Below, piece by piece: positions 27,731 to 39,011 of a DNA stretch of 64,000 nucleotides. The first letter of the stretch is position 1, and every line of letters starts with the position of its first letter. Position numbers and translations under genes: made by a program. The stretch is from Kiritimatiellia bacterium (lineage in GTDB: Bacteria; Verrucomicrobiota; Kiritimatiellia; UBA8416; JADHWI01): NCBI GenBank assembly GCA_016783565.1, contig JADHWI010000001.1, positions 1-64,000 of the forward strand. The letters are read 5' to 3'. The notes beneath the pieces were generated by a model. It saw only the letters and a list, made by a program, of their open reading frames with translations, was not told where the DNA came from and did not search any database.

Positions 27731-28576
27731 TTAAAACTGGACCATGCAATCAGGCAAAGCCTCCCGAATGCGCTGTACCTCGTTGGTGGAAAAGGAGTTG
27801 CCACTTAGACGCAGCAATTGAAGCTCGCTGAGTGCCGCCAGATCTTCCGGCAAGCGTCCAAGTTTATTTCGCTGAAGATCCAACCGTTTCAATGACTGCA
27901 TCTCGAGAATACAAGCCGGAAACTCACTGATCTGATTAGAAGCCAGTTGCAGATCGGTCAAGGAATCCAACGCTGAAAGCGATGCCGGCAGATTAGTCAA
28001 AGCATTCCCTCCAAGATAAAGTCGTTCCAGAGCACTCAGCTCACCGAGCGCCTCGGGTAACCCGGCAAGCTTATTCCGGTTCAGTCGTAACCAGCGAAGA
28101 GAAGCCAACGATCCGAGCGCTTCAGGCAAGGCTTCGATCCGGTTGCCATCCAGGTTCAAGTACGTTAACGACTGCAACGCGGCCAGTTCTCCCGGCAATT
28201 CGGTCAGTTGATTTTCGGAAAGGTACAATGTGGTCAGGCTGGAAAGCTTGCTCAGCTCGTCCGGCACGCTTGAAAGCGTGTTCTCACCAAGATCCAACTC
28301 AACAAGCCCGGAAAGGCGCCCCACTGTGGGGGACACTTCCTTCAGCCCCGTCTTACGCAACCGCAAATGGTTCAGTGCTTCCAACGTTTCCAACCCCGCA
28401 GGCCAGTTCGTCACCGAAGTTTCACTTAGATCTACAAATTCAACTGCCGCCGCATTTTCAAGCGCGTCCGACATGCTGCGATACACGGTCGGCCGGTCCG
28501 GCGCACGGGAAGGTAAACATCCCGCAATCAGGATTACCGCCGGCAACAGACAGACATAAACAAAAAACTTTCTCAT
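27731..28576 (-). CDS. Leucine-rich repeat lipoprotein
   Basis: VILIAGCLPS lipobox; repeated LxxLxxLxLxxNxLxxLPxxLxxL repeats. Confidence 0.85.
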   Translation of the reverse strand: MRKFFVYVCLLPAVILIAGCLPSRAPDRPTVYRSMSDALENAAAVEFVDLSETSVTNWPAGLETLEALNHLRLRKTGLKEVSPTVGRLSGLVELDLGENTLSSVPDELSKLSSLTTLYLSENQLTELPGELAALQSLTYLNLDGNRIEALPEALGSLASLRWLRLNRNKLAGLPEALGELSALERLYLGGNALTNLPASLSALDSLTDLQLASNQISEFPACILEMQSLKRLDLQRNKLGRLPEDLAALSELQLLRLSGNSFSTNEVQRIREALPDCMVQF

Positions 28577-28714
28577 CTTATAACTCTTTCATTTAACGAC
28601 ATTAAAAAGACGTACTGCATATAGTCCTTCATACCTGCAAAACGCACGCGATACACTTTACGAATAGAATTTAAATACTTTTTTTCACGCGAATTATATG
28701 CTTGCCACTACAAG

Positions 28715-29467
28715 ATGGCAACCCATACGATACGCAACATGAAAACAAGCTCATATTTAATTCAGTCGGTATCCCTTCTTTGTATTCTCGCAACCGCACA
28801 TGTGGCGCAAGCAGCGCCCGTGGCAGACAGCAGTTCCGATCTGGACTACCTTATTAAAGCCAAGGACCTGTCCAAGATTGCGATTGGCGCTTACGTGATG
28901 GGTGTTCAACGTAAAGTCGATACACCGGTTGCCGTGGAGGCTAAAATGGAAGCGGTCCGCAGCATGGGCTATTTAAGCTACCATATCCTGCCATGGCTAT
29001 CCATCTATGGCGCTGTAGGTGCAGGCGAATATGAACTGGATGCCGTCGGTACCTCTTCCGGAACAGATGGTCAATGGGGTTTTGGTGTGCGCGCTAATCT
29101 TTTGGATCACTTCATTAAAGATCCCACGCTTCTCGAACATCGCATCGAATTGCGCTCGGGCGCCAATTATACATCCGTAGACACCAAGCTTGGCGGCCAA
29201 AGCGAAGAATGGGGCGAATTCTCTGCTTCACTTACACTGCACCTCGTGAACGATGTTGTAGGCAACAAAGAACTCATGCCCTCATCCATCGGAATTTATG
29301 TCGGCCCCGTCTACTCCACCTATCTTGATGGTGATGTCGAAGAAGATACGAGCGTCGGACTGACCGGTGGCCTGGAAATTGTCATCAGCGAAAACGTATC
29401 CATTGGGCTCGGCGTCGAATACTTTGACAACGCCACGGCCGTTGGAAGCATCGACCTGAGATTCTGA
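28715..29467 (+). CDS. Hypothetical outer-membrane beta-barrel-like protein
   Basis: Signal peptide; alternating aromatic strands; C-terminal GSIDLRF. Confidence 0.5.
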   Translation: MATHTIRNMKTSSYLIQSVSLLCILATAHVAQAAPVADSSSDLDYLIKAKDLSKIAIGAYVMGVQRKVDTPVAVEAKMEAVRSMGYLSYHILPWLSIYGAVGAGEYELDAVGTSSGTDGQWGFGVRANLLDHFIKDPTLLEHRIELRSGANYTSVDTKLGGQSEEWGEFSASLTLHLVNDVVGNKELMPSSIGIYVGPVYSTYLDGDVEEDTSVGLTGGLEIVISENVSIGLGVEYFDNATAVGSIDLRF

Positions 29468-29473
29468 GTTCCG

Positions 29474-30439
29474 TTAAAAGAAACGGCCCACTCCCAGCCG
29501 AGCCATCACCTGCTCGCTATCGACTTCGTGTTCAATTTGGCCCAGCAGCGCCCCATCCTGATACTGGACCTGATCCCCATCAACATCGATCCCGACATAA
29601 CGAACGGACGCATTGGCATACCACCCATGCGTAAAGGGATACCGTGCACTGGCCTGCACAAGAAAGCCGGTTCCATCATCTTCTGAAAGCGACACCTTCG
29701 AACGCAACAGGTGGTGATCTTCGTCTTCGACCTGCGTATAGGGAGAAAAACCAGCACGCAGGTCGAACCGCAAGAGCGGATCCACAATCCAGCTCCACTC
29801 GACACCCACATACGGCATGTCAACCGTTGCCTCATACGTGGCCACCGTCCCACTCACACGATCAGGAGGAATCCTACCCGATGATGCAGGGTACCACTGA
29901 TCCAAGTCAGACATCACGTAGTCGAAAGACTGGTAAAGGTAACCCGCGCCAAGAGCCAGCACGCCATAGGATCCACGTGCAACCACAACACCCAGCCAGG
30001 CCTCGACTTCCCACACATCCAATTCGGCCGAACTTTCGGAAAAAATATCCAACTCGCCTGATTGCGTTAATACGCCCCAGTCCGAATTATACATTGTGCC
30101 GGCATCATCACTTAACGAAACTGCCCCGCGAACGCTTGCACGCCACAGTCCCTCGATCTCCGTACTCGCCTGCCCCGAAACCAACAGTACCTCCACAGGG
30201 AATTCAAGTTCACTAAGCGGAAAAGGCACGGATTCTGTACTGCCATCAGGAAAAACAACCGCCCCCCCAATGCGATAGGTCAGATCTCCCCCCCACCCCT
30301 CCAACCCCACATCGAAATCCATCATGGATCCCTCGTCCGTTGAACGAAGAAAGCTACCTTTCGCCTGTCCGCGAGCAACCGTGAGACAAGACATGACCAC
30401 AACAAATCCAAACATACATGCAAAAACAGACTTCTTCAT
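29474..30439 (-). CDS. Hypothetical outer-membrane beta-barrel-like protein
   Basis: Signal peptide; YxYx/beta strands; C-terminal ARLGVGRFF. Confidence 0.5.
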   Translation of the reverse strand: MKKSVFACMFGFVVVMSCLTVARGQAKGSFLRSTDEGSMMDFDVGLEGWGGDLTYRIGGAVVFPDGSTESVPFPLSELEFPVEVLLVSGQASTEIEGLWRASVRGAVSLSDDAGTMYNSDWGVLTQSGELDIFSESSAELDVWEVEAWLGVVVARGSYGVLALGAGYLYQSFDYVMSDLDQWYPASSGRIPPDRVSGTVATYEATVDMPYVGVEWSWIVDPLLRFDLRAGFSPYTQVEDEDHHLLRSKVSLSEDDGTGFLVQASARYPFTHGWYANASVRYVGIDVDGDQVQYQDGALLGQIEHEVDSEQVMARLGVGRFF

Positions 30440-30711
30440 ACCGCGTCTCCTCTCTTTGTCGCTCTACCCTCTGAATCGTAACACAAACACCTCGACAACT
30501 GCAAAGTGTACATGACATACCCTTCATCATTATCATTCTTACAACGCAGATGGCTCTGAATGCGCACGCCATCTTTGCGAAATAATGTTCTTTCACCACT
30601 TAGAAACGCAGTTCAGAGGCCCGCCTTTATGCTTGTATCCCCATTGTGGGGCGTCTACTCTTTCTGTTTCGCTTTTGTAACCAAGGACATAAAAGAGAAG
30701 AACAACACGTA

Positions 30712-32001
30712 ATGAAGAGCGCAAAAATAGGCTTGGCTGGTTTTGGAACGGTTGGGGCAGGCGTGGTCGAAGGACTCACCACACATGCGGACATCATGGC
30801 ATCACGCATCGGCATCCGCCCTACGCTAGGTGGTATCGCAGACTTGGATATTGAAACAGATCGTGGCATTGCAGTCGATGCTGACATCCTGACAACAGAT
30901 GCATTCGGCATGATCGATGATCCCGAAATTGCCATCATTGTGGAATTAATTGGAGGCACGGGCATCGCAAAAGAGATTGTGTGTCGCGCCTTGCGTGCCG
31001 GAAAAGCCGTTGTTACCGCGAACAAGGCCTTATTGGCCGAGCATGGCGACGAGCTATTCTCCCTGGTCAACGAAACAGGCTCTAACTTGTATTTCGGAGC
31101 CAGCGTGGGAGGCGGTATTCCCATTATCCGAGCGCTACAGGAAAGCTTCGTTGTCAACCAGTTTCGCGGCTTGCGCGGCATTCTAAACGGAACGTGCAAC
31201 TACATCCTTACCCGGATGGAGACCGAGCACCTTCCCTTTGATGAAGCCCTGCAGGAAGCACAGGAAGCTGGATTTGCCGAAGCGGACCCCACCCTTGACA
31301 TTAACGGGTTTGATACCGCCCACAAAGCCGCAATCCTGGCCCGCCTGGCTTACGGAATCTCTGTGCCTATGGACACCATTTGCGTAGAAGGCATTCGTGG
31401 GCTGGCCGCAGAAGATATTGCCTATGCCTCGGACCTTGGATACCGAATCAAGCTTCTGGCCATCCTCGCGAGCCACGACAAAACCGTTGAAGTTCGGATT
31501 CATCCGGCCCTCGTTCCCAAACAACATATGCTAGCCTCTGTCAACGGCGCCTTCAATGCAGTCATGGTTGAGGGCGATTTTCTGGGTTCAGGCATGCTTT
31601 ATGGTCAGGGCGCGGGACAGAAACCCACCGCCAGCACCGTACTGGGCGACATTGGTGATGCCTTGCGTGACTGTTCTTCCGGGATGCATCGCACCTTGCC
31701 AACCCCGTCAGACGACGCTCCGCCATTGTGCGACATCGAAAACATCGTGACCCGCTATTACCTGCGCGTCAATGTGCTCGACAAACCAGGCACGCTTTCA
31801 CGGGTTTCCTCAATTCTTGGTGAGCACGGAATCAGCATTGACTCCGTTATGCAAAAAACCGAAGAACACCAGGGCGAACACGTACCTGTTGTAATCGTGA
31901 CGCACGGAGCACAGGAAGGCAATATTACCCACGCCGTACGGCTGATCGACGAAGCAGACATTGTGGGTGCACCCACTGTACGGCTGCGCATCGAACAGTA
32001 A
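30712..32001 (+). CDS. hom: Homoserine dehydrogenase
   Basis: IGLAGFGTVGAGVVEGL; GGGIPIIRALQESF; NGTCNYILTRM; C-terminal ACT domain. Confidence 0.95.
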   Translation: MKSAKIGLAGFGTVGAGVVEGLTTHADIMASRIGIRPTLGGIADLDIETDRGIAVDADILTTDAFGMIDDPEIAIIVELIGGTGIAKEIVCRALRAGKAVVTANKALLAEHGDELFSLVNETGSNLYFGASVGGGIPIIRALQESFVVNQFRGLRGILNGTCNYILTRMETEHLPFDEALQEAQEAGFAEADPTLDINGFDTAHKAAILARLAYGISVPMDTICVEGIRGLAAEDIAYASDLGYRIKLLAILASHDKTVEVRIHPALVPKQHMLASVNGAFNAVMVEGDFLGSGMLYGQGAGQKPTASTVLGDIGDALRDCSSGMHRTLPTPSDDAPPLCDIENIVTRYYLRVNVLDKPGTLSRVSSILGEHGISIDSVMQKTEEHQGEHVPVVIVTHGAQEGNITHAVRLIDEADIVGAPTVRLRIEQ

Positions 32002-32111
32002 TACAACACCCCCATCACAGCCGGGGAACATTGTAATAACAAAAAGATCCATTTCTCTTCATACAAGATATAAGAGCGACTCAACCACAACAGGCATTAA
32101 AGGTTCAGAAT

Positions 32112-33476
32112 ATGATGAAGGTATGTAAATTTGGTGGCAGCTCCGTTGCCGACGCTGAAACCGTCGCACATGTTTGCGACATTGTCCTGGCAGATCCCGA
32201 TCGACGCATCGTTGTCGTTTCGGCACCTGGCAAACGCGATGCCACAGATACCAAAGTGACCGACATGCTGATCGCGTGTGCTGAACTCGCACTCGCTGGC
32301 GCTCCAACCGAAGCGCATGTGCATGGTATCACGGAGCGCTTCCGAAATATCCAGGTCGGGCTTGACGTACCGGAAGATATCGCCGCCATCATTCACGCAG
32401 ATCTGCAGGCACGCGTGGCGCAAGTCGACAAAATGCCAGCCGCCATGTTCATGGACCTGATGAAAGCAGGGGGCGAAGATAACTCTGCCAAGGTTATTGC
32501 CGCCGTTCTTCGGCATCGAGGCGCCAAGGCCCGCTACGTGAACCCCGGCGAAGCCGGGCTGCTCCTTACCGCAGATTTCGGCGATGCACAGCTCCTCCCC
32601 GCTTCATACGAAAAACTGGCATCTCTGGGAGAAGGGGATGACATCGTGGTCTTTCCAGGGTTCTTTGGCCAAACACCCGAAGGCGACATTGCCACGTTTC
32701 CACGTGGCGGGTCCGACATCACCGGTTCCATTCTCGCCGCAGCCGTTAAGGCCGATAGTTACGAGAATTTCACCGACGTGGATTCTGTATTCGCCGCCGA
32801 CCCGCGCATTGTGCCAAACGCCATCGCCATCACGGAGCTCTCGTTTCGTGAAATGCGGGAGCTGGCCTATGCGGGCTTCTCCGTCGTTCATGACGAAGCC
32901 ATCATCCCGGCCGTCCATGCCGGCATCCCCATTTATGTCAAAAATACCCATAGCCCGGAAAACCCCGGAACGCGCATTGTGCCGCAGCATGATTCAAGCA
33001 CCAGTCGCGTAGTCGGCATTGCCAGCAGTTCTGGCTTTTGCACCATCTCCGTTCGCAAGGTTCTTATGAACCGGGAAATCGGCTTCGGAAGACGCCTCCT
33101 TCACATTCTTGAAGACGAAGGTATCTCTTATGAACATACGCCGTCCGGCATCGACGATATGTCCATCGTTCTAAAAGAGAAAAATCTGGACAGCGATCGC
33201 GAAAGTCAGGTCCTGGCACGTATCCGTCAGGATCTGGATGTGGATGACGTCAGCGTGGAACGCGGGCTGGCGCTGCTCATGATCGTGGGTGAAGGCATGC
33301 GATATGCCGTCGGCATGGCAGCGACCGCTACGGCGGCCCTGGCAAAAGCCAAAGTAAACATTGAGATGATGAACCAGGGATCGTCAGAGATCAGCATGAT
33401 GTTCGGTATAAAAGCAGAAGCCCGGGAACGTGCGGTTCGTTCGCTGTACCAGGCTTTCTTCGAACCCCCGGAGTAA
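32112..33476 (+). CDS. lysC: Aspartate kinase
   Basis: VCKFGGSSVADAETV; FPRGGSDITGSILAAAV; ACT domains. Confidence 0.95.
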   Translation: MMKVCKFGGSSVADAETVAHVCDIVLADPDRRIVVVSAPGKRDATDTKVTDMLIACAELALAGAPTEAHVHGITERFRNIQVGLDVPEDIAAIIHADLQARVAQVDKMPAAMFMDLMKAGGEDNSAKVIAAVLRHRGAKARYVNPGEAGLLLTADFGDAQLLPASYEKLASLGEGDDIVVFPGFFGQTPEGDIATFPRGGSDITGSILAAAVKADSYENFTDVDSVFAADPRIVPNAIAITELSFREMRELAYAGFSVVHDEAIIPAVHAGIPIYVKNTHSPENPGTRIVPQHDSSTSRVVGIASSSGFCTISVRKVLMNREIGFGRRLLHILEDEGISYEHTPSGIDDMSIVLKEKNLDSDRESQVLARIRQDLDVDDVSVERGLALLMIVGEGMRYAVGMAATATAALAKAKVNIEMMNQGSSEISMMFGIKAEARERAVRSLYQAFFEPPE

Positions 33477-33481
33477 CAACC

Positions 33482-35071
33482 ATGAGCAAGAAACGAATCA
33501 GTCTGTATGACACCACGTTGCGCGATGGCGCACAAGCCCAGGGCGTCTCCTTCTCTGCATCAGGAAAAATTCTCCTGGCCAAGCGACTGGATTCATTTGG
33601 TATCGACTATATCGAAGGCGGGTTCCCGGGTTCCAACCCCAAGGATATGGCGTTTTTCCATGCCATCCGAAAAGAAGAACTCAAGCACGCACGCATTGTT
33701 GCATTCGGGAGCACGCGACGCGCCGGAAAACGCGCCAAGGATGATCCTTTTACCCGAAGCCTGCTGGAAGCGGATACGCCGACGGTAACGATTTTCGGGA
33801 AAACATGGAAATTACACGTCCGTGACGTACTGCGCACCAGCATCAAAGAAAACCTGGCCATGATCTCAGACACGATCGCCTATCTTAAGGACAACGGTAA
33901 GGAAGTCTTCTTTGATGCCGAGCATTTCTTCGACGGTTTTAATGACGACCCAGATTTTGCCATGAACGTCCTGGAGGCGGCACAATCTGCGGGTGCCGAT
34001 GCCATCATCCTGTGCGACACCAATGGCGGCTCGCTGTGTGAAGACGTGTATGCCGCAACCCGGACGGTGGGTTCTCGGCTGAACATTCCCGTCGGAATCC
34101 ATACGCACAACGACATCGGCCTCGCCGTGGCCAATGCCCTCTCAGCCGTACGCGCCGGTGCGGTACAAGTGCAAGGCACGATAAACGGATATGGAGAACG
34201 CTGCGGCAACGCCAACCTGTGTACGGTTATCCCCACACTCAAACTAAAGATGGGACACGGCTGCATAGATCTGCGCAAAATGAAAAGTCTGCGATCGCTG
34301 TCGATCTTTGTAGATGACTTGATCAACGTACGACACGATGTTCGCGCACCCTATGTGGGGCAAAATGCCTTCGCACACAAGGGCGGCCCCCACGTAAACG
34401 CTGTAAAAAAGAACCCCATAACCTTTGAGCATATCACTCCCGAGAAAGTCGGAAACGAACGCCATGTCCTGGTCTCGGAACTCTCAGGGGGCAGCAACAT
34501 CCTACTCAAAGCCGCCGAAGTGGGCGCCGCGGGGTTGAGCAAATCCAAGACCGCAGCCGGCGAGATCCTGAATGCCCTCAAATCGCTGGAGCACAAAGGC
34601 TATGCCTTTGAGGCCGCAGACGCCTCGTTCCGCATCCTTATTCAAAAAGTCCTCAAGCAGCACAAAGCCTTCTTTGAACTCGAAGGGTTTCGCGTTGTCG
34701 TGGAAAAACGCGGCAAAGATGAGCCCTGCATCTCTGAAGCCACCCTGAAAGTACGCGTGAACGACGAAATTGAACATACCGTTGCAGAGGGCGATGGCCC
34801 GGTAAACGCTCTTGACGGGGCACTGCGCAAAGCCCTGACGCGCTTCTACCCGGAAATCGCAAACGTGCACCTGACGGACTTCAGGGTTCGCATTCTCGAT
34901 CCAGAGGAAGCCACGGCCGCCATTACCAGGGTTTTAATCGAATCCAGTGACGGCACCGATTCCTGGGGCACCGTAGGCGTATCCGAAAACATTATTGAAG
35001 CATCTTGGGAAGCCTTGGTAGACAGTGTTGAATACAAACTATTCAAAGAAGAAAAAAACGGAAAACGATAA
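33482..35071 (+). CDS. cimA: (R)-citramalate synthase / 2-isopropylmalate synthase family
   Basis: LYDTTLRDGAQAQGVSFS; GIHTHNDIGLAVANALSAV; C-terminal LeuA dimer domain. Confidence 0.88.
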   Translation: MSKKRISLYDTTLRDGAQAQGVSFSASGKILLAKRLDSFGIDYIEGGFPGSNPKDMAFFHAIRKEELKHARIVAFGSTRRAGKRAKDDPFTRSLLEADTPTVTIFGKTWKLHVRDVLRTSIKENLAMISDTIAYLKDNGKEVFFDAEHFFDGFNDDPDFAMNVLEAAQSAGADAIILCDTNGGSLCEDVYAATRTVGSRLNIPVGIHTHNDIGLAVANALSAVRAGAVQVQGTINGYGERCGNANLCTVIPTLKLKMGHGCIDLRKMKSLRSLSIFVDDLINVRHDVRAPYVGQNAFAHKGGPHVNAVKKNPITFEHITPEKVGNERHVLVSELSGGSNILLKAAEVGAAGLSKSKTAAGEILNALKSLEHKGYAFEAADASFRILIQKVLKQHKAFFELEGFRVVVEKRGKDEPCISEATLKVRVNDEIEHTVAEGDGPVNALDGALRKALTRFYPEIANVHLTDFRVRILDPEEATAAITRVLIESSDGTDSWGTVGVSENIIEASWEALVDSVEYKLFKEEKNGKR

Positions 35072-35075
35072 CGCA

Positions 35076-37754
35076 ATGGAAAAACGATACGACCCAAAAC
35101 TAATCGAACAGAAGTGGTACGATTTCTGGACGCAAAACGGCACCTTCCACGGCGATTCCTCAGCAGGTGGCGACCCATACTGCATCATGATTCCACCGCC
35201 GAATGTAACCGGCATTCTGCACATGGGACATGCCTTGAACAACACCATCCAGGACATCCTCGTCCGCTGGCGAAAAATGCAGGGACGCAACGTTGTCTGG
35301 ATGCCCGGCACGGACCATGCCGGCATTGCCACGCAGAACGTTGTTGAACGCGCATTGCGCAACGAAGGCAAGAGCCGCGAGGATCTCGGGCGTGATGCCT
35401 TTATCGATCGCGTCTGGGAATGGAAAGAAGAATACGGCAGCACTATCACCCGTCAACTACGCAGCCTGGGGTGCGCATGCGACTGGGAACGTGAGCGTTT
35501 TACAATGGATGAAGGCCTGAGCGATGCTGTCACTGAAGTCTTTGTGCGCCTGTTTGAAAAGGGTTTGATCTATCGCGCCCACTACATCATCAACTGGTGT
35601 CCCCGCTGCCATACAGCACTCTCGGACGAGGAATCCGAACACCAGGATCTGGACGCTCATCTTTACTACATTCGCTATCCGGTTCTGGATGCGCAGGGCA
35701 ATGCGGATGGTCATATCGTGGTCGCCACAACCCGGCCGGAAACCCTCCTTGGTGATGTGGCCGTGGCCGTGAATCCCAACGATGACCGCTATGCCGATCT
35801 CGACAGCAAGCAGATCATGCTGCCGGTGCTCAACCGTCAGTTACAGGTCATTCGCGATGAATTCGTGGATCCAGAATTCGGCACAGGCATCGTCAAAGTG
35901 ACTCCCGCGCACGATCCGAACGACTTTGAAATGGGGCAACGTCATGATCTGACGCCCATCAACGTCATGAACGGCAACGGCACCATGAACGAAGAGGCCG
36001 GACCTTATAACGGAATAGATCGCTTCGAATGCCGCAAAAAGATCATGGCACAATTAGAAGACGAAGGCCTGGTCGAAAAAGTCGAACCGCACAAACATGC
36101 AGTGGGACACTGCTACCGCTGCGATACGGTTGTAGAACCGCGCCTCTCACCGCAATGGTTTGTCAAGATGCAACCCCTTGCAGAGCCGGCCATCGAGGCC
36201 GTCAACAGCGGCAAGGTTGAATTCGTTCCCGGTCGGTGGACCAAGGTATACCTCGAATGGATGGAAAACATCCGGGACTGGTGCATTTCACGACAGATCT
36301 GGTGGGGACATCGCATCCCCATCTTCTATTGCGACGCATGTGACCACGTCTGGGCATCCAAGACACAACCCGAATCATGCCCTGAATGCAACGAAACGAA
36401 AATAAGGCAGGATGAAGACGTACTGGACACGTGGTTCTCATCATGGCTATGGCCGTTCAGCACCTTCGGGTGGCCACAAAACACGGATGATCTGAAGTTT
36501 TACTACCCCACTCATGACTTGGTCACCGCCTCGGAAATCATTTTCTTCTGGGTTGCCCGCATGATCATGGCCGGATACGAATTCATCGGCGACATTCCCT
36601 TCCAGACCGTCTACATTCACGGCACCGTGCGCGACGATACGGGGCGCAAGATGAGCAAAAGCCTCGGCAATTCGATCGATCCACTATCGATCATTGAGGA
36701 ATTCAGTGCCGACGCGCTGCGCTTCAGCCTGATGATGATTACGGCCACCGGACAGGACGTATTCCTCTCCAACGATAAATTTGAAATTGGGCGCAACTTC
36801 GGAACCAAAATCTGGAATGCCGCACGCTTCATGCAAATGCATACGGAAAAGACCGACATCCCCTGTCGTTTTGACCGTGAACTGACGTGCAACCCCGAAC
36901 GGTTAGCCCCTGATGACATCTACATCCTGTCGCGACTCGATAAAGCCATTGCAGTCTGTAACGAAAACCTGCAGAAGTACCGGTTCAACGATGTCGCACA
37001 TGAACTTTATGAATTTATCTGGCACCAGTTCTGCGACTGGTACGTTGAATATGCCAAGGATGTGCTCTATGGCGATGATGCCGACAGACGGGCACAAGTC
37101 CTGGGTGTGATGCACCACGTCTTCTCGCAGGCTATGCGCCTGCTGCACCCCGTCATGCCGTTTATCACCGAAGAACTCTGGCATGCGATGCAATACGGCG
37201 ACGCGGATGACTCCATCATGCTTGCCGACTGGCCATCCACGCAAGAAAAGCTTCCCGGAGTGGACCTTGACGAGAAACTCGTGCGCTATGTAGATGACAA
37301 GCACGATCTCATCCGCATGGGTCGTGCCCTGAAATCCGACTACAACATCCAGGCTGCGACCGAAACGAATTACGTGTTAAAGCCCGCCACAGAAGAAGCA
37401 ACGCAGTTGATACAGGCAGATATAAACGCGCTGAAATCGGCACTGCGGGCCGGCAGCATCACGATCGACACCGACGCCAGCCCACGGGGCATGGCCAGCG
37501 CCGTAGGACGCCTGGGCACCATGTACATGGATCTGGCGGGTGTGATCGACCTGGATGCAGAACGCCAACGGTTGTCTGAACAGATCAACAAATTGAGCGC
37601 AGATATCCAACGCGCAGACAAAAAGCTCGGAAACGAGAACTTCGTCACACGCGCGCCTGCCGATGTGGTCGAACGACAAAAGGCCCTGCGTGCTGAAATG
37701 GCCGAGAAACACGACAAACTTCAGCAGCAGGTTGCCACGCTGTCTCAGGCTTGA
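35076..37754 (+). CDS. valS: Valyl-tRNA synthetase
   Basis: PPPNVTGILHMGHAL; KMSKSLGNSIDP; coiled-coil C-terminus; ATG 35076. Confidence 0.97.
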   Translation: MEKRYDPKLIEQKWYDFWTQNGTFHGDSSAGGDPYCIMIPPPNVTGILHMGHALNNTIQDILVRWRKMQGRNVVWMPGTDHAGIATQNVVERALRNEGKSREDLGRDAFIDRVWEWKEEYGSTITRQLRSLGCACDWERERFTMDEGLSDAVTEVFVRLFEKGLIYRAHYIINWCPRCHTALSDEESEHQDLDAHLYYIRYPVLDAQGNADGHIVVATTRPETLLGDVAVAVNPNDDRYADLDSKQIMLPVLNRQLQVIRDEFVDPEFGTGIVKVTPAHDPNDFEMGQRHDLTPINVMNGNGTMNEEAGPYNGIDRFECRKKIMAQLEDEGLVEKVEPHKHAVGHCYRCDTVVEPRLSPQWFVKMQPLAEPAIEAVNSGKVEFVPGRWTKVYLEWMENIRDWCISRQIWWGHRIPIFYCDACDHVWASKTQPESCPECNETKIRQDEDVLDTWFSSWLWPFSTFGWPQNTDDLKFYYPTHDLVTASEIIFFWVARMIMAGYEFIGDIPFQTVYIHGTVRDDTGRKMSKSLGNSIDPLSIIEEFSADALRFSLMMITATGQDVFLSNDKFEIGRNFGTKIWNAARFMQMHTEKTDIPCRFDRELTCNPERLAPDDIYILSRLDKAIAVCNENLQKYRFNDVAHELYEFIWHQFCDWYVEYAKDVLYGDDADRRAQVLGVMHHVFSQAMRLLHPVMPFITEELWHAMQYGDADDSIMLADWPSTQEKLPGVDLDEKLVRYVDDKHDLIRMGRALKSDYNIQAATETNYVLKPATEEATQLIQADINALKSALRAGSITIDTDASPRGMASAVGRLGTMYMDLAGVIDLDAERQRLSEQINKLSADIQRADKKLGNENFVTRAPADVVERQKALRAEMAEKHDKLQQQVATLSQA

Positions 37755-37760
37755 ATCTGT

Positions 37761-38843
37761 CTATTTTTCCACGGGATCAGCTGAGGAAGAATTCTTCAGG
37801 TCCTCTGCCGTCATTTTGACATTAATCGTCAGACTGGAGTCGACGACCTTGACAGAAAACTTTTCGGCGGAATCTGCGTTTGACGACTTTGCCATGGCCA
37901 TTTTCACCATTGGCATAACCATCCCGTTAACGGTTCCAAGCGCCTGGTTGGCATTGCCAGAGTCACCAAGATCCATGATCAGGGTGACATCCATAACATC
38001 CGAGCTTTCAATCGCCATGGCAAGTGTCTGCAGTTTCTTGAAGGGGGCAATCATACCGACCATCATGGCTTGTTTCTCATCTTTTTCCATCGCCTCAATA
38101 TGCGCCGTAAGATCTTTTTTCATCTTGTCGGAAAGAACAAAGCCGGCCACCATTTGCGCTTTCTGATTCCAGGCCGCACAGACTTTGGTGATCGCCTTTG
38201 GCGTCGGATGATGTTTGCCGCCATCCGCCCGCTTTGCAGCGGCCAGCAAACTGGGCGAATTAATGGATACCAGGACCAATTTTCCGTCTTGCGCGGTCGT
38301 GGCATACATCTTGGGTGCTTCATCATCCTCAGAGGTTGCAACGACCACATCTCGTCCCTCTGCCTTAATCGTTTCAAAACTCATGGTATCATTTGTCGAC
38401 ACGGACTGTAGTCCCGCTACAACCGTATCGAGGTCGACAGCCTTTTTCAGACCAATTGCCAGCACACCGTCAACCTTCTCAACCTCTGCCGCCATATCTT
38501 CAGCGTCAAAATCAATCGCGTCGAGCTCAACCGCAAACAACATCGCCTCAAAATCCTCTTCGGCCAGCCCCGTCGCTTCTACAATGGCTTCTTGTATCGC
38601 CTTATCCTCTGCCGACTTCTCCTTGCGTGAAGCGGCATACAATGCAGATTCGCGGAGCCCCTTCAAATCTGCACGAATCACCAGATCTGCACCTTCCACC
38701 ATCCCGGCTCCAACGGATACTCCCGCATCGGAAGACTCAGCGCCGCCGGTCGCCTCTTTCTTGCCACATCCTGTCAAGACCATGACCGCCAAGAGTGCTG
38801 CACCCGATTGTACTGCAAATTTTTTCATGCCATTTTTCTCCAT
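37761..38843 (-). CDS. Hypothetical lipoprotein
   Basis: ALLAVMVLTGCGKKEA lipobox. Confidence 0.55.
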   Translation of the reverse strand: MEKNGMKKFAVQSGAALLAVMVLTGCGKKEATGGAESSDAGVSVGAGMVEGADLVIRADLKGLRESALYAASRKEKSAEDKAIQEAIVEATGLAEEDFEAMLFAVELDAIDFDAEDMAAEVEKVDGVLAIGLKKAVDLDTVVAGLQSVSTNDTMSFETIKAEGRDVVVATSEDDEAPKMYATTAQDGKLVLVSINSPSLLAAAKRADGGKHHPTPKAITKVCAAWNQKAQMVAGFVLSDKMKKDLTAHIEAMEKDEKQAMMVGMIAPFKKLQTLAMAIESSDVMDVTLIMDLGDSGNANQALGTVNGMVMPMVKMAMAKSSNADSAEKFSVKVVDSSLTINVKMTAEDLKNSSSADPVEK

Positions 38844-39011
38844 ATCTATGTGAATGAGACCGACCTATTATTGGCCGGATTAAACGTGGACCATACGAGC
38901 TATCAGTGAACGAATCAAGCACTCTAACCCAGAAAGAAAGAGCGACTTCAGAAAAACTCTTGAACGGGGGTTCTTGACATCAGCGGAGCGGTTTGATAAT
39001 TGCCCGCGTTC

